From assembly GCF_019279795.1 (NCBI RefSeq), contig NC_056737.1, positions 43,723,946 through 43,787,945 of the forward strand: a DNA stretch of 64,000 nucleotides, written 5' to 3'. The position numbers and the translations under genes were made by a program. Shown one piece after another: positions 10,153-21,095 of the stretch (the stretch's first letter is position 1; each line of letters begins with the position of its first letter). The DNA is from Protopterus annectens. Lineage: Eukaryota; Chordata; Ceratodontiformes; Protopteridae. Under the pieces are notes generated by a model. The model saw only the letters and a program-made list of their open reading frames with translations. It made no database searches and was not told the DNA's origin.

Positions 10153-11878
10153 CTCTGGATTGACCCCTGCCTCTTGGGCGCCTATTCCTGCCTCTCTGAG
10201 CTCTGGAGGTGTCTGGAAAGGACCAATTCTTGGAAGGCCAGTTCCTACTAAACCTTGGAGGCTGGACCTGCAAGAAATCCTTGACTGTCTGGACAGATTT
10301 TGCTTTCTCTTCCACCTTCTTCAGCACCTGCTGTGCAGGGGAGCCAAACAAATTGAGCTTATCCATGGGCGCATCTAGGAGCTTTGATTTAACATGGTCT
10401 GGTAAGGACTGCTCTTTTAACCATGCATGTCTTCTGATCACTGTACCAGTCATAGCTGATCTAAAGGAAGCCTCCAGTGCATCATAGCCGCATTTTAAGG
10501 AATGATTACTGACCTGCTGAATGTTATGTACCATTTCCTGAACAGATTTTTTGTCTAATGGTTCATCCGAGGACAGTTTTTTAGTTAACTGATCTAACAT
10601 AAATTCCTGATACTGTATCATGTGGAATTGACAGTTTAAGGCCCTAGCCGAAAGAGTAGCAGAAGTGTAAACTTTTTTACCCCATCTCTCTAAGGCCCTA
10701 GATTCCCTTTCAGAGGGGAGGGGGTTTTTGGCAGAGGTAGCTGCTACAGCCTTGGGTCCCTGGGAGATAGTTTCAGGGTCTGCAAAAGGAGCCTTATACA
10801 AATGATAATGTGTGTCCGGAACCCTGTAGTACCTGTCAGGCTTAGCAGGGGCCGGAGGAAGAGAATCAGGAGCAGTACAAGCATCATTAAATGCATCATC
10901 CACAACAGTAAGTACTGGAGGAATGGCTAAAGGTCTATGCTGTGGCAAATGCAAAAAAGTCCTAAGCCTTTTCCTAGAGTCTGAAAAATCCTGGCCCTGC
11001 CATTGAAATTGTTCCCTCATAGCATGCAAGGTTTCCCCAAAAGAAAATTCCTCAGGCGGAGAGGCAGAAGGAATGGAGTCTTCTGCATCAGAGTCCTCAT
11101 AAGGAGAATAAGGGCCCTCTGGAGGGTTTGTATTATCTGAATCATCAGAGGAGTCATCTGAAGAAACTGGCTCAGGGGGCTCTGCTCTAGGCCTCTTCTC
11201 TGGAGGTGGGTGAGAGGCCCTGTCTGGGTGAGGTTGGGATCCCCGGATCAAAGAAATGAGATCCTCTGCTAGACTAAGCATTTGAGAACTAGAGCTAGGC
11301 CTGTGAGAGGGGGTCTTAGCAGGCACAGTTTTGGTAGATTTTGCTGCTTTAGCCCTGGCAAAAGCCTTAATCGACATGGATGCAGGGGGGATAGCAGCTC
11401 CACGTGCAGGAGTAGATATATCTAAAGGTATAGTATCAGATAAATCCTGTGAACCTGCAAGAGCAGGTGGGATTTCAGTAGCAGATTCAGCCATGCTGGA
11501 TGGGGCCTCGGTAGGAGGCAAGCTTTCGGCCGAAGGAAGAACCGTGGACTCGGTTTCAGCCGAAACCAAGACACTCGCGGTTGACTTAACCGCGGTTTCG
11601 GCCGAAACCGCGGACCGCAAGTGTCGGTCCTTTTCCTTGCGCTTTTTAGGAAATTGCGAAGTCGGAGTTTCCGACGGCATATTGTAAGCAAAAGCGGAGC
11701 CGAAAAACTCCTCAGCAAATTCCGACCGACGTCTAAGCGTCCGTCGGTTGAAAGAAGCACAGGCTAGACAAGCTGCTACGTCGTGGTCTGGGCCTAAACA
11801 AGGTAGGCAGTAAGAGTGGAAATCTTTATGAGGTATTTGTTTCCCACAAGTTAAACAGTTATTCACTTTTTCTGACAT
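10061..11878 (-). CDS. DIRS gag-like protein, intact
   Basis: About 605 residues are encoded from the ATG at 11878. An ATG four codons upstream at 11890 is also in frame, but the internal one matches the MSVKVNN start of copy 3. Near the N terminus are three CxxC pairs with intervening histidines, a likely zinc-binding fold. A Ser/Ala/Pro/Glu-rich region follows, then an acidic serine block (DSDAEDSIPSASPPE), RPLAIPP, KPDRYYRVPD and a helical domain (ARALNCQFHMIQY onward). An Arg/Gly-rich tail (about residues 565-585) resembles RNA-binding RGG regions. Gag-like proteins of DIRS elements are thought to package RNA. The long middle part is low-complexity and varies between copies, whereas the acidic block and the helical domain are nearly constant. 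Confidence 0.85.
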   Translation of the reverse strand: MSEKVNNCLTCGKQIPHKDFHSYCLPCLGPDHDVAACLACASFNRRTLRRRSEFAEEFFGSAFAYNMPSETPTSQFPKKRKEKDRHLRSAVSAETAVKSTASVLVSAETESTVLPSAESLPPTEAPSSMAESATEIPPALAGSQDLSDTIPLDISTPARGAAIPPASMSIKAFARAKAAKSTKTVPAKTPSHRPSSSSQMLSLAEDLISLIRGSQPHPDRASHPPPEKRPRAEPPEPVSSDDSSDDSDNTNPPEGPYSPYEDSDAEDSIPSASPPEEFSFGETLHAMREQFQWQGQDFSDSRKRLRTFLHLPQHRPLAIPPVLTVVDDAFNDACTAPDSLPPAPAKPDRYYRVPDTHYHLYKAPFADPETISQGPKAVAATSAKNPLPSERESRALERWGKKVYTSATLSARALNCQFHMIQYQEFMLDQLTKKLSSDEPLDKKSVQEMVHNIQQVSNHSLKCGYDALEASFRSAMTGTVIRRHAWLKEQSLPDHVKSKLLDAPMDKLNLFGSPAQQVLKKVEEKAKSVQTVKDFLQVQPPRFSRNWPSKNWSFPDTSRAQRGRNRRPRGRGQSRGAYRGRQWQANNQRSTATDPATTTSTGQSQ

Positions 11879-11999
11879 CGGCTGAGGCAAGAAAGAGTCC
11901 CCAACGGGGTACTTAGCTTTTTAGAAGTCTTCGGTAGTAGTAATCTCTGGTTCTGACCGACCGGCACTTGCGAACAGCTTCTGCTTCGGGCGCCACGCG

Positions 12000-12186
12000 G
12001 CAAGAAAGACTGAGGAAAATGGCATCGGCTGATACCTTTATACCCGAAGAACTGCAGCTATGACGTCGGGTGAAGTGCGACATCAGCCGAGGCCAGACCC
12101 AGACTTTGGAATCCGGCCGACCGAAGGGCTGCCTGACGACAGGACAACCCATTTGTAAGGACTGCAGATGCATCCTTGAAGGACAT
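12000..12186 (-). promoter_or_regulatory. Right ITR of DIRS copy 1 with TATA-initiator core promoter
   Basis: Read on the minus strand, the ITR has GGGTATAAAGG (about 12040-12050) and a TCAGT initiator-like site about 31 bases downstream, then the leader to gag. The same arrangement occurs in copy 4 (GGGGTATAAAAC then TCAGT). Spacing of about 30 bases is that of a standard RNA polymerase II core promoter. I see the motifs; transcription from them is inferred. Confidence 0.7.
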
Positions 12187-12470
12187 CTTAGGATTTCCAA
12201 ATATGAAACAGTGTAAAAAAAAATCATTCTGATAAAATGAACATTTCCAGGATGAATAATATATTACATAGATGGGTAATGTAGACACTACCCATCCAAC
12301 AATAGTAAGCACATAGGTAAATCATCATACATCAGCAAGAGAGACTTATGAGAATAGAGTTAGGAGATGTGCATTGGTAAGATTAGATGGGACAGCAAGG
12401 ATTAGCTGGATAGATAGAGTTATACCTTGTAGTCTATCCAGGACAGTTATAGGAACAAAGTTAGGTGTCT
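12187..12470. other. No recognised feature
   Basis: Flanking DNA to the right of DIRS copy 1. It contains short simple motifs but nothing I can name. Confidence 0.5.
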
Positions 12471-12990
12471 TTCAAGTGTGATTTTTAGGTACATTAGTAA
12501 TATAGGGGGCAGTTCTTGGGTAAAATCATCTGTTTCCCATCCAAAGATACAAGCTGCACTTGAAAATGGACAGGAATCAACTTTATTTTATGTGGATGAG
12601 GTGTCTGTTCCGCAGTGGTGGTATCCTCTGCAAAATACTCCTATCCCTCCAAACCGTTCTACTGATGTTGCAAGAACAGGTTTACCCCAAGTACTTGACT
12701 TCCTGATATGCCATAAATCTATCAGTAATGGGTCTGAGGTTGCCTTGTATGCCAGACACAGGTCACCAGTCTGTGGGATACAGAGTATGGTGACAGGGTT
12801 TGAGTTGGTCCATGTAGGACATATTGTTTAAGTCTTCGTATCAAAATTTTACTGAGGTATTCCAGTTGCTACATGTGTCTGGAGAGATACCTCTCAAAGG
12901 GGGCATTATACTCAGAGACTGGTCTAATGAGGGCTGAGTGAAGAGTATATGATAATAAGTCTAAGCGCAAAGTGCTACATATGGGTAGGA
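12470..12990 (-). mobile_element. CR1-like LINE 3' relic
   Basis: On the minus strand this matches the C-terminal part of CR1 ORF2 and its 3' end. The order of blocks (gccttgtatgccagacacag, ggtattccagttgctacatg, actcagagactggtctaatg) follows the CR1 copy at 39170-39400. Many substitutions and several small gaps show that it is old. No intact frame remains. An open frame on the opposite strand (12478-12831) is a shadow of this relic. Confidence 0.75.
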
Positions 12991-13597
12991 AGAAATCTAG
13001 GTCACCCTTAAGGTATGGACTGCTTCATTATCTATAAAATATAGAATATGTTATCTACAAATTTTAATTAATAACCAAATGAGTTTTGAAGAATTATGTC
13101 AATAAAATTATTAGAAATACATATTCATTTATAAGAGCACTCTTGAGAAGTGTCTCATTTAGGGAGAAAGTGGTAATATTCCAATTTACAAAGTAATCAC
13201 ATGATTACTTATGGTATATGATTCATGTTTCTGTGTTTTTTCTAGCAAATTTTTGCAAGGAAAATTAGATGACCATTAGCCTTTTTATAAGAAGTGAGAA
13301 TAAAAAAAGCTTTTTCTGTTTTCTGTATATTACAGACAATGAAAGGAATATATAATGCAGACTTATAAATGTCTGTTACAACCAGACCTTGGGCTGTCTT
13401 CTGGGTATCAGGTTTCTTCAACATGATAAATGTACAATAAATAACACATTTCTAGTAGATAAGTAGGTGATGCATAGAAAGATTGGAAGTAATTATTTTC
13501 AACTTAGAGCAGGAAAAAGCTAGATTTCATTACTGCTTGAAATTAGAGACGTGGACAGTATTAATGAGCATAAAAATATGTTTGGTTTATAATTGGG
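12991..13597. other. No recognised feature
   Basis: AT-rich sequence with short chance frames only. Confidence 0.5.
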
Positions 13598-13730
13598 GGG
13601 TTGGCATAATAGTTAACATGTTTACCTCACAGACAAGCGGTACAAGGTTCTTACCAAGGGAAACTGGCTGTGATTTAAATGCCTGACAAGGTCAGCTTGC
13701 CTAATCTTTACCTATCAGCCTATGAGTCTG
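13598..13730 (+). mobile_element. Candidate tRNA-derived SINE with CR1-like tail
   Basis: The head has a box A-like TTGGCATAATAGTTAACATG and a box B-like AAGGTTCTTACC about 45 bases later. The tail (taaatgcctgacaaggtcag, then cctatcagcctatgag) follows the same order as the 3' end of the CR1 LINE at 4380-4441. A SINE that carries the 3' end of a partner LINE is mobilised by that LINE's enzyme. Box B is mutated, so the assignment is tentative. Confidence 0.5.
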
Positions 13731-15144
13731 GTAACAAGGTATATTAGTGCTTATGTAAGTGGAGAGAGGCCAATAGCATTCTTTGGTGGGGTCTATATGC
13801 AGTTCTTGAACCTTGCTATTTCCAATTCAAAACAATCAGGGAATCAGACACTGTAATATACTACACAAGCTAGAAAACCATTTAGACAATTTTTAATTCC
13901 CACAGCTTATTCTCAGAAAAATGTTATGATAAAAAGTGCATTGCACCCTTTTTGACTGTGACTTAGAAAGTTTTAATAGTCTAACGAGCTGCAGTTAACT
14001 ACCCAAACATGGACAGCAGTGGAGTGAAAATAACAGCAAAACAAAAATTGCCTGGGACATGGTGTGTATACATTAGACTACTTAAATAAGCAATCAACAT
14101 TAGAAAGCAATGATGATGGTTTTAAATAGAAACTGGGACCGCTAGAAATATACATCGTAAACAGAACAAAAGTTCTACCCTGCAGCAATGACAATTGTTG
14201 AACTCACATTTGAGTTACAGCTTCTGCAAAGACAGGATGACAACCCTTCAGAAGATAACAAATCAAGTGTAAGGTGAACAACAGAAGTATGTGAAAATGT
14301 ATGGATCCCAGTATGAATTACCCTAAGGAAACAAGGTGAGACACAACAGCAGCCTTTGAATATTGCAAAGGAGTTCCTTAGAAAAGGTGCAACACACCAA
14401 GAGATCTCATTATCAATGCAGAAGCTGAACAGTTCAGGTGCAATGCATTTGTTTTTCAAACAGAATGGAGTAGATAACTGAAATAGTCTTTCTAAGGAGA
14501 CTGCAATGTCAAAAGCAAAGTGAGAACACAAGAACACTTGAACAGCCTACATGGTCTGCAACAGATTTGGTTAAAGGTCTCGTAGTTGAGGAATCAGCAA
14601 AGAGAAACATAAGAGTAGGAATCAAAGGGTTAATCTTCCTACTCCCTGGTATAAAAATGGGGGGGGGGGGTTACAGATTACACTCTCTTCTGAGCAAAAA
14701 AAGGGAGACAACATTCTATTCTGAGCAACAAAAGAGAGACAAAACTAATAGGTAAGGAAGTGAAATTTTTTTGCATAAGGACTCTCTAAGGGCAAGATTC
14801 AGAAAAAGTGGTGCACAATACGTATGAGTTTCAAATGTGCACAGTCTGCCACCAGACATCACAGTTCACAAGCAACACTGTGGAGGAATATATTACCTAG
14901 TCTGAACGATTCACAGGCAGTACTATAAGGGAATATGTTCATCACCCAACCATTTTTGAATTATACACTAAATAATGTAAAGCTTGATGCGTATAAAGCC
15001 AGAAATCATGGTGCATCACTGTCGTCTTCACAGTTTTCATAAACTAAGATCAAATACTGTTGCAGTGCAAGCATTACTGGAGTACTGCAGACAAAACTAT
15101 TTGCAACAAGACATACAAGGGGGCATCACCCAGTTATACATTCA
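13731..15144. other. No recognised feature
   Basis: Unique-looking, AT-rich DNA. It includes a G10 run at about 14660 and short open frames (for example 14175-14537 minus) without recognisable domains. No repeat structure was identified by eye. Confidence 0.45.
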
Positions 15145-15337
15145 TCCATGTATGAGTGGAGTCTCACTACAGAGACTGATTCATTATATATCCATCCAAG
15201 TATGAGCGACGTGTCACTACAGAGACTGATCATTATATATCCATCCAAGTATGAGCAGAGTCTCTCCACAGAGACTGATTCATCATATATCCATCCAGGC
15301 ATGAATGGCATCTCACCACAGAGACTGATTCATTATA
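15145..15337. repeat. 50-bp minisatellite, left part
   Basis: About four units of a 49-50 bp repeat with the core GAGACTGATTCATTATATAT and CCATCCAAGTATGAG. The array is cut at about 15338 by an L2-like LINE tail and resumes at 15783. Frames are open across the units by repetition only. Confidence 0.88.
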
Positions 15338-15782
15338 TATTTATTTATTTTACATTTATTTACCAGGAGAGAGAGTGTCCGGCAAGAAGACCATTTTCAG
15401 CGGAGGCCCGGGGATAAAAGCTCCACAATGGTTAGTACAGTAAATGCGGTAAATTACGTACAGAACACAGTAAAATCTGCATAGGATAAACATACAATAA
15501 AGTACAAAAGCAAACAATACTGCTGTTGGGCATTGCATTCAGATATCTGGTTACATTAATAAAAAGGTTAGTACAACAAATACAATAAGCATATGTTATT
15601 TAAATACAGAACAAAAGGAGGAGGTGATATGCACTTACGCAATAACATCGGCATAGAATAAAGATACATTATGAATTTGTAATTTGCTTACAGAACAATG
15701 AAACAATGCAAACAGTCTATGTTAATACACAGTAGGATAAGGTTGCCCTCTCTAGTAGGAATATATAGTTCTGCAGTAGCAG
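15338..15782 (-). mobile_element. L2-like LINE 3' fragment inserted in the minisatellite
   Basis: The insert begins with TTTA repeats, acatttatttaccaggagag and gaggcccggggataaaagct, the 3' block of the L2-like LINEs read from the minus strand. About 350 bp of weakly patterned 3' UTR follows, with repeated cagtaaa and agtacaa motifs. Minisatellite units lie directly on both sides, so this is a 5'-truncated insertion into an existing array. Confidence 0.75.
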
Positions 15783-16595
15783 TCTCACTACAGAGACTGA
15801 TTCGTTACATATCCATCCAAGTATGAGCGAAGTGTCACTACAGAGACTGATCATTATATATCCATCTAAGTATGAGTAGGGTCTCACCACAGAGACTAAT
15901 TCATTCTATATCCATCCATGTATGAGCGAAGTTTCACTACAGAGACTGATTCGTTACATATCCATCCAAGTATGAGCGAAGTGTCACTACAGAGACTGAT
16001 CATTATATATCCATCTAAGTATGAGTAGGGTCTCACCACAGAGACTAATTCATTCTATATCCATCCATGTATGAGCGAAGTTTCACTACAGAGACTGATT
16101 CGTTATATATCCATCCAAGTATGAGTGAAGTGTCACTACAGAGACTGATCATTATATATCCATCTAAGTATGAGTAGGGTCTCACCACAGAGACTGTTTC
16201 ATTATACATCCATCCAAGTTTGAGTAGGGTCTCACCATAGAGACGGATGCAGTACATATCCATCCAAGTATGAGCTGAGTCTCACTACAGAGACTGATTC
16301 GTTCTATATCCATCCATGTATGAGTGAAGTTTCACTACAGAGACTGATTCATTATATATCCATCCAAGTATGAGCGACGTGTCACTACAGAGACTGATCA
16401 TTATATATCCATCTAAGTATGAGTAGGGTCTCACCACAGAGACTAATTCATTATATATACATCCAAGTATAAGCTAAGTCTCACTACAGAGACTGATTCA
16501 TTATATATCCATCCAAGTTTGAGTAGGGTCTCACCATAGAGACTGATTCAGTACATATCCATCCAATTATGAGCAGAGTCTTGCCACAGAGACTG
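15783..16595. repeat. 50-bp minisatellite, right part, with three-unit higher-order repeat
   Basis: About 16 units of the 49-50 bp repeat are present. In the first part, three unit types (ending GTATGAGCGAA, GTATGAGTAGG and the CCATCCATG variant) recur in a fixed order as a block of about 149 bp. This is higher-order organisation like that of satellite DNA. Later units vary more. Confidence 0.88.
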
Positions 16596-17170
16596 ATTTA
16601 TTGCTAGTGGCTACTCATTTGATCTTTCCAACATCAGGGAAGTACCCTGTTACCTGCTACTAATGCTTATGTTGCTTGCCAGTATTTAAGTTTAGAACTG
16701 TTGTAGCAATTTTTCTTTGGGGAAAGAAAATGAATTTGTAGTGTCCTGAGCATTTATTTACCGATAGCTCTTTAGCATTTATTTGCTGGTTGTTAAAATA
16801 CTGTGTGATTTTTTTCTTTGTTGTTGCTTGCTTTTGGCATACTATAATTTCTGCTGGGTTGCACATCCTTGTCCTTAATGAAACTGAGATGCATGACTCT
16901 GGGCAATGCATAACACCATGGTGAGCACCTTTCTGAAATTCCAATCCAGGTGATCTAAACTTATTTACTCTGTTATTGCATCAGTTTCTGCTGTATTACG
17001 TTTTCCTTCCTTATATCACTTTTCAGATAGGTGCATTTCTCTTACAACTGCACTGATCAAGAAATCATAGCCTGCTTTGCTCTTTCATATCTGCATTTAT
17101 AAATAAATTGCATATTTTTTTTTTGTTTCATACTGCTGCACTCATTTTTCTTCTAATGCACTGCTTAAGA
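16596..17170. other. No recognised feature
   Basis: AT-rich DNA with poly-T runs. No gene or repeat that I can support. Confidence 0.5.
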
Positions 17171-17342
17171 AATTGTGACATCCGTGTCTCAACTTCTCAG
17201 CCACTGCACTGTTAAAATTAATTGTGACATTCATGTCTCCACTTCTCAGCTACTGCACTGTTAAAATTAATTGTGACATTCATGTCTCCACTTCTCAGCT
17301 ACTGCAGTAATTGTGACATTCATGTCTCCCCCTTCTCAGCCA
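17171..17342. repeat. Short tandem array, about 49 bp unit
   Basis: Four copies of AATTGTGACATTCATGTCTC with CACTTCTCAGCTACTGCACT start at about 17171, 17220, 17270 and 17310. The last copy is shortened. Confidence 0.8.
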
Positions 17343-17869
17343 CATTACAGTATATAAGACACTGATCACTGTACATATCATACCACACACATTTTTCTGG
17401 ACATTCTTGCTGAAAGACACACACCAGTTGAGTTCTATTACTAGCAAACTGGTTTAGCTTTGTTACTCATTTGTCAGCCCCACTGTGTGACTCAGCACAA
17501 TGTTTGTCTGAGCAGCATCCAGCTGCACTCCTGAAAGACAAATAAAGATTACAAGTACGTGGCAACAAAATTCCTGTTCCAGCGGAGAAAGAAATGTATT
17601 ACATTCATACATCACTTATGCATATTTACACATTGGCTAGGATGGAATTACAGTCAGCTCTTAAACTTTGGGTAGCCAGTTGGACAGCACTTGGCATTTT
17701 GAGGTAGTGTACAAACAACATAACTCAATCTATGAGGGATATAAGTAATTGATAAATCTGGAGGGCTCTTTTCTCAGTATTAACGCATTCAGTAAGCACC
17801 ATGCACACCACCATTACACTTACTTACCTATGCCAGAGTGGTGAGGAAATCACTCCCCAAATTTCCTAA
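17343..17869. other. No recognised feature
   Basis: No motif or repeat identified. CR1-like sequence starts to be recognisable at about 17870. Confidence 0.45.
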
Positions 17870-20800
17870 AATTAGAACTAAAATTTTTTAACCACCAGAT
17901 CACATCTCTCTGTCATTACCACATACATCAGCAGCCAATGCCCATACTTCAATGAATCACAAGGGTGCAGGTCACAAGCCCTTATGGCCTACCATATAGA
18001 AAATGTTTTGATAACTGGAGACTCTGTTGTGATGCACATTGACACAACCCTCAAGAGACTCATTCCAAAGGCAAGATCTAGGACATTGTTAAGGCTCTTG
18101 GATCCCTTCATCCTGACAGACACAGCTCTGACCTGGTGGTGTTCAACCCATGAGAAAGTGAAGAAGGGTATGAGTGACCTTGTTAAGTATGAGGCAAAGG
18201 CATGAAAATAGTTACTTTTGAGTGATATCTTTCCATCACCTAGAATAGCTCCAAATTTGAAAAACAAGACAAACCCTTCTGCTTTGCAAAGAATAAGACT
18301 AGTCTGCATCTCACCTGCCAAGGCTTTCACATTATGGCTAAACCATTTGCTGCCCTACAATGTCCTTCTCAGGCACAGTCCACCTACATACCATTCCCAT
18401 GTAGCACATCCCAATTTGCAATACATTAAAGTGGCGTTATTCAATTTAAGTAGCCTTAACAGTTGCCCAAGTCTGAGGCAACATATATGTATAGTAACAG
18501 TGACAGATTCAATGCAATGAAAATAACCCCTGTATTCCTTAGTTTAAGCGCCTATCATGCATTCAAACCTACAGGCAATTGTGAGGGCCTGAACGCCTTT
18601 ATCAGAGACCCCAATCATGCCGATGCAGATTCTTTAATACCCCAGTTTTGACATTGTTAAAATCAACTACCACTTCTCAGTCAGCTACATATCTCCCTCA
18701 ATGTCACTCACTGGCAGTGATCGCCATTTTAATACCATAACTGATATCCTTATAACCCCAAGTACATTTATTCTACGTAGCTTCAGTAATACTGTATTAA
18801 ATTGGCTTACTTAAACTACAAACAGAATGTATGCTCAATACTTCCTTGGCTATATAAATGTGAATGATTGAGAAAGGGTGGCAAATTTCCCTACTAGTGG
18901 GCAAAATACCCTGGATCTTGTCATTCCTTCTTTTGCTCCCTCATGTACAACTTCACATATGTCATCTTCTACTACTATAGCAGACCACAAACTGTTGATT
19001 TTCATATATAAGGCTGAAGCTACAAAAATACATTGGCATTCATGGATGTTTCACTAGCAATCCTCTTGCAGCTACTTAGTAATCTCAGTAATGTCCAGTG
19101 AACCCCTACTCAGACTGACCCTATAAACAGATCCAAGGCATTTACCTCTTTAGACTTACCCATACCAAATACTCAAAAAAACTTAAAAACAAATCATTAC
19201 GATAAAATACTTATATAAATAAATTCTATAACAAATAGTAGAAAACACAAAGTTTGTATAGGTGACATACTCTACATCTTATGAAGGCATTCAAACATTT
19301 GTTCTTATATGCTTTTGTAATGTGCCTGCTGGTCATCAAAATGCATCCTATCAGATATGCACTTATTCATTTCAGAGTGGTGGGGGATAATTCACCAGAT
19401 CAAATAAAAAGACCATATGGGGGGAAGGGGCGGTCATCATTCAGGCAACCATGAGGGTTGCTTATGTACCTGTTGGCATAGAAGGTTTTTTTTTTCCCCT
19501 AGCCTAACCCCTCATCTGGATGGAGGGATGCTTAACCAGTATGACCATGGCAGTCACAATGCCTTTAGCTTCTGCAAATGCATGCTCCTGTGCACATGCT
19601 AACTGAAGGCTACTAACAGTCAACAGATTGATGTACCACATGCACAGCTCAAGTTATGTGCCCTGTTTTCCCTTTCTACAAAGGATCAATACAGCACATG
19701 CCCAGATCCAGCCAACTCACCCCCAGGATGTGCACAATCACCATCCCTGCCAGCTTCATCAAGAAGCACAGTTGCTGCTCTAACTCACTCCACAAAGGCT
19801 GTAGTTAGGGATTTATTCCTCTATGGCACCTGGCTGGCTGCAAGACAACATTCACACATGCTAGCAAAAATCTCCAGGCAGCAGTTAGAAAACATACAGC
19901 TGATTAAGAATTCAAAATGGCCACATATATCAAAAATAACTGCACATCCTTCTTAAACTATATACACAATGCACGTACTTGAAGCTTATTTCCCCAGGCC
20001 TTGGCTGAAAAAGGGGCACTGCCCAGTCAGAACATCCCAGTAAACAAATGTAAATAAATAAATAAAATAGTAAAAACAAACTTGTTTAGATCCGTTTCAC
20101 AATGATAAGAAATATTCTGAATCCAAGCAAAAAGAAATTTTAGTGCAAATATTACATCGCCCACCAACTTAACTGTTCTCCTGATTCCTTAATAAGGGAC
20201 TCCCTTAAGAACACTATCGATCAAGTCCTAGCCATCCTTCCTGTAACAAAGAACAAGATATCAACAGGACATGACAACATAAAATGAAATTTAATAACTG
20301 ACACCAAGTATGGCCCATTGGAACTTTTATTAAACTTGTATAACATGGTCTTGCAGGCCTACTGCAAGTTCCATTATAAACCTCTTTAACATGCAGCTTG
20401 GAGTGGGCCACCTCTACTACCTGTGAAACAGTCATTATGATGAACCCACATACAGGAGAGTCACCCAAAAACTCTTTTGATTAGAGGCCCATTAGTCTTA
20501 CCAGTCTACTTTGTAAAGCCATGGAATACATAATTTCTCACCCCATAAATCAAGACACTAATGACCACTTAGCCCTGGTCCACATCAGTATAGCGTTGTG
20601 AAAGGTAGATCATGCCTTCAAAGCCTTATCTTTTTCAGAAGGATAACTAAAGCAGTTGACAGTGGTTTTGTGACACAGACTCTATCCCTGCACCTGGCCA
20701 AGGCATTCAATACTATTCCCCATGCAGGCATCGTTGACAAACTGCTGAGTGTAAATCTCAATCCATAAGTTATGAGATGGATAGCAAACTGGTTGAACAG

Positions 20801-21095
20801 AACACATTATTAGAGTTATAGGTGTCACTTTGGAAAAAAAAAAATATCAAGTTGGGTTTTTAGTTTCAGTACTGGATCCTCTTTCATTTGGCATTTATTT
20901 CCCTGATCTACAAGCTAATATTCCAGGACTCTGAATAACAAATTTGCTAATGACTGTGAACAAGGTGTTGCTATTCAAAAACGTACAAACAAGAAGCTAC
21001 AGAAGGATGGATTAGATTATGCAAACATAGTGAAAGGACAACGAACTCAAACTAATAACCAAAAAAAATGCAAAATAGTCAACATTAGTACAAGA
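17870..21095 (+). mobile_element. Decayed CR1-like LINE, ORF1 to mid-RT
   Basis: Pieces occur in the right order: the SGNH block ITGDSVV near 18010, ORF1 and endonuclease remnants through about 19030, and RT remnants with PISLTSLLCKAMEYII near 20480, AKAFNTIPHAGIVDKL near 20700 and FANDCE near 20940, where the catalytic FADD has lost an aspartate. Stops and shifts are everywhere, so this is much older than the copies at 546 and 38808. An L2-like tail fragment sits inside it near 19981-20071. It ends at about 21095 against a second CR1 in the opposite orientation. Confidence 0.78.
19981..20071 (+). mobile_element. L2-like LINE 3' fragment nested in CR1
   Basis: The sequence gaagcttatttccccaggcc to cccagtaaacaaatgtaaat, followed by AAATA repeats, matches the L2-like 3' block. 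It lies between the CR1 linker and RT remnants, so it inserted into that CR1 copy. Confidence 0.6.

Larger units (their letters stand above)
6574..12186 (-). mobile_element. DIRS-type tyrosine-recombinase retrotransposon, copy 1 (complete, best preserved)
   Basis: The 5.6-kb element is transcribed on the minus strand. Its order is right ITR, gag (11878 to 10061), RT-RNase H-MT ORF (about 10152 to 8154), tyrosine recombinase (8571 to 7123), ICR (6986-7083) and left ITR. Termini are AGTACAG on the left and GGACAT on the right. The ICR contains the reverse complement of both ends fused as CTGTACTATGTCC, which defines the boundaries to the base. DIRS elements replicate through a circular DNA intermediate and insert with a tyrosine recombinase, without target-site duplication. 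Only one frameshift and one in-frame stop, both in the RT ORF, separate this copy from apparent coding integrity, so it is probably the youngest of the four. Confidence 0.93.

Noticed and set aside
11331..11687. 118-residue plus-strand frame
   Set aside because: Shadow of the low-complexity part of the minus-strand DIRS gag gene.
6574..12186. DNA transposon on the basis of long inverted termini
   Set aside because: No transposase is present; RT, RNase H, tyrosine recombinase and the ICR identify DIRS.
12478..12831. 117-residue plus-strand frame
   Set aside because: Antisense to a CR1 relic, with no domain of its own.
14175..14537. Cysteine-rich 120-residue minus-strand frame
   Set aside because: No signal peptide or known cysteine spacing, and no supporting context; probably chance.
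15148..15417. Repetitive open frames in the 50-bp array and possible CRISPR-like spacing
   Set aside because: Units are contiguous with no unique spacers, and the DNA is plainly eukaryotic. It is a minisatellite.
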